A DNA stretch of 5,780 bases. It comes from CALXCT01 sp964422185 (GTDB lineage: Bacteria; Bacillota; Clostridia; Oscillospirales; Oscillospiraceae). Shown here in pieces: positions 5,262 through 5,780 of this stretch. The stretch lies in contig CAYRAG010000081.1 of NCBI GenBank assembly GCA_964422185.1, positions 1 to 5,780 of the forward strand, given 5' to 3'. Numbering within the stretch: position 1 is the stretch's first letter; the number at the start of each line of letters is the position of its first letter. The position numbers were made by a program, and so were the translations under genes. The notes under the pieces were generated by a model that was given only the letters and a program-made list of their open reading frames with translations, was not told where the DNA came from and made no database searches.

Positions 5262-5780
5262 TCAGGACGGCTGCCCGAGCATGGCCAGCAGCCGGTTTCT
5301 CAACTCGTCCCGGTTGTCCCGGTCGATGACAAAGCGCCGCACGCCGGGCGTCTGGCGCACCCGGTTGAGAAACGGGGTGTCCGCCGGTTTGACGGCCGCG
5401 ATCACCAGCCGGGGCGAGGGCGCCAGCAGGGACAGCACAGCCGCCTGGAAGCGGGGGGCGTCCTTTTCCAGGACACCCAGTTCATCCAGAACGACGCTGC
5501 CCCCGTCCGGCGGGATCTCCTCCAGCCACTCCGCCGCCCGCTCAAAGCCCTCCGGATATGCCACCCGGACATGGCCGGGCTGGTGGACGCTGACCAGGTT
5601 GTCCGGCGTATACTGCCGGGTTTTCTCCTGGGGATTGTGAATGTAGACGGGCTGGGAGCCGTCCTCCAGGATCTCCTTATGGGTGAGGAAGCCGTACAGG
5701 GGCCCGGGCTGTGTGTCCAGAAGCGCCCGGATCAGCGTGCTCTTGCCCACGCCGATCTCCCCCTGGATCAGAAGAGTCAT
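5262..5780 (-). CDS. THEP1-like P-loop nucleoside-triphosphatase
   Basis: The 172-residue product has a Walker A motif GEIGVGKST (7-15) right at its N-terminus, a GFLTHKEILEDG segment (30-41), and a Walker B-like VVLDELGVLE (96-105). These, in this order, match the THEP1/NTPase_1 family of small P-loop NTPases (usually about 170-190 residues), which hydrolyse NTPs in vitro and whose cellular role is poorly known. The family's GFyT, DE-G-mE and basic residue after the next strand (AAVKP, K131) are all recognisable. The ATG is the last codon in the window, and its distance to Walker A is normal for the family, so the gene appears complete. Its promoter lies outside. It converges on the transporter operon with a shared terminator region, so it is not co-transcribed with it. 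A role in B12 metabolism cannot be read from the sequence. It could be a relative within a broader P-loop kinase/NTPase class. Confidence 0.85.
   Translation of the reverse strand: MTLLIQGEIGVGKSTLIRALLDTQPGPLYGFLTHKEILEDGSQPVYIHNPQEKTRQYTPDNLVSVHQPGHVRVAYPEGFERAAEWLEEIPPDGGSVVLDELGVLEKDAPRFQAAVLSLLAPSPRLVIAAVKPADTPFLNRVRQTPGVRRFVIDRDNRDELRNRLLAMLGQPS

Noticed and set aside
5152..5640. Plus-strand frame opposite the NTPase gene
   Set aside because: It begins before and reads through the strong terminator hairpin and is Ser/Arg-rich without motifs. The minus-strand protein has clear P-loop motifs.
1..5780. CRISPR arrays, phage genes, toxin-antitoxin pairs or defence systems
   Set aside because: No regularly spaced direct repeats and no additional gene pairs were seen. 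Essentially all coding space is explained by the four genes listed.

Overview
The window looks like chromosomal DNA of a GC-rich Clostridia-type Firmicute, possibly a gut Oscillospiraceae-like bacterium. That rests on clostridial-style IS66 sequence, strong purine-rich ribosome binding sites, consensus vegetative promoters with 17-bp spacers, a tRNA with encoded CCA, a cobalamin riboswitch, and a Group I-type ECF vitamin transporter. It is an inference from gene content; no marker gene fixes the taxon.

Layout. Positions 1-852 hold the C-terminal half of an IS66-family transposase. It runs in from the left edge and appears to have lost two of its three catalytic acidic residues. Positions 853-997 have no gene but contain three consecutive hairpins. 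A perfect-consensus promoter (998-1026) then drives a single tRNA-Val(GAC) gene (1041-1117) with its own terminator (1124-1162). A second promoter (1235-1263) starts a long leader carrying a cobalamin riboswitch (aptamer 1284-1495, P13-like arm to about 1530) and an intrinsic terminator (1548-1574). The leader controls two overlapping genes: an EcfT membrane protein (about 1627-2523) and a large fusion protein (2496-5141). A strong, probably bidirectional terminator (5192-5243) separates this operon from a convergent minus-strand gene for a THEP1-like P-loop NTPase (5262-5780).

How the genes work together. The two operon genes encode all four parts of an ECF importer in two polypeptides. EcfT is the coupling scaffold. 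The 881-residue protein joins two complete ABC ATPase domains, four extra transmembrane helices and a six-helix substrate-binding S component. The B12-sensing leader makes cobalamin or a corrinoid/cobalamin precursor the likely cargo, taken up when cellular B12 is low. The leader has two mutually exclusive pairings that could switch the terminator on and off.

The system class (B12-regulated ECF transporter, comparable to the described CbrTUV-type systems) is known. The points most worth attention are the single-chain AA'-S fusion with extra helices, the missing ordinary start codon of ecfT, and the predicted switching mechanism. I see no wholly novel system.
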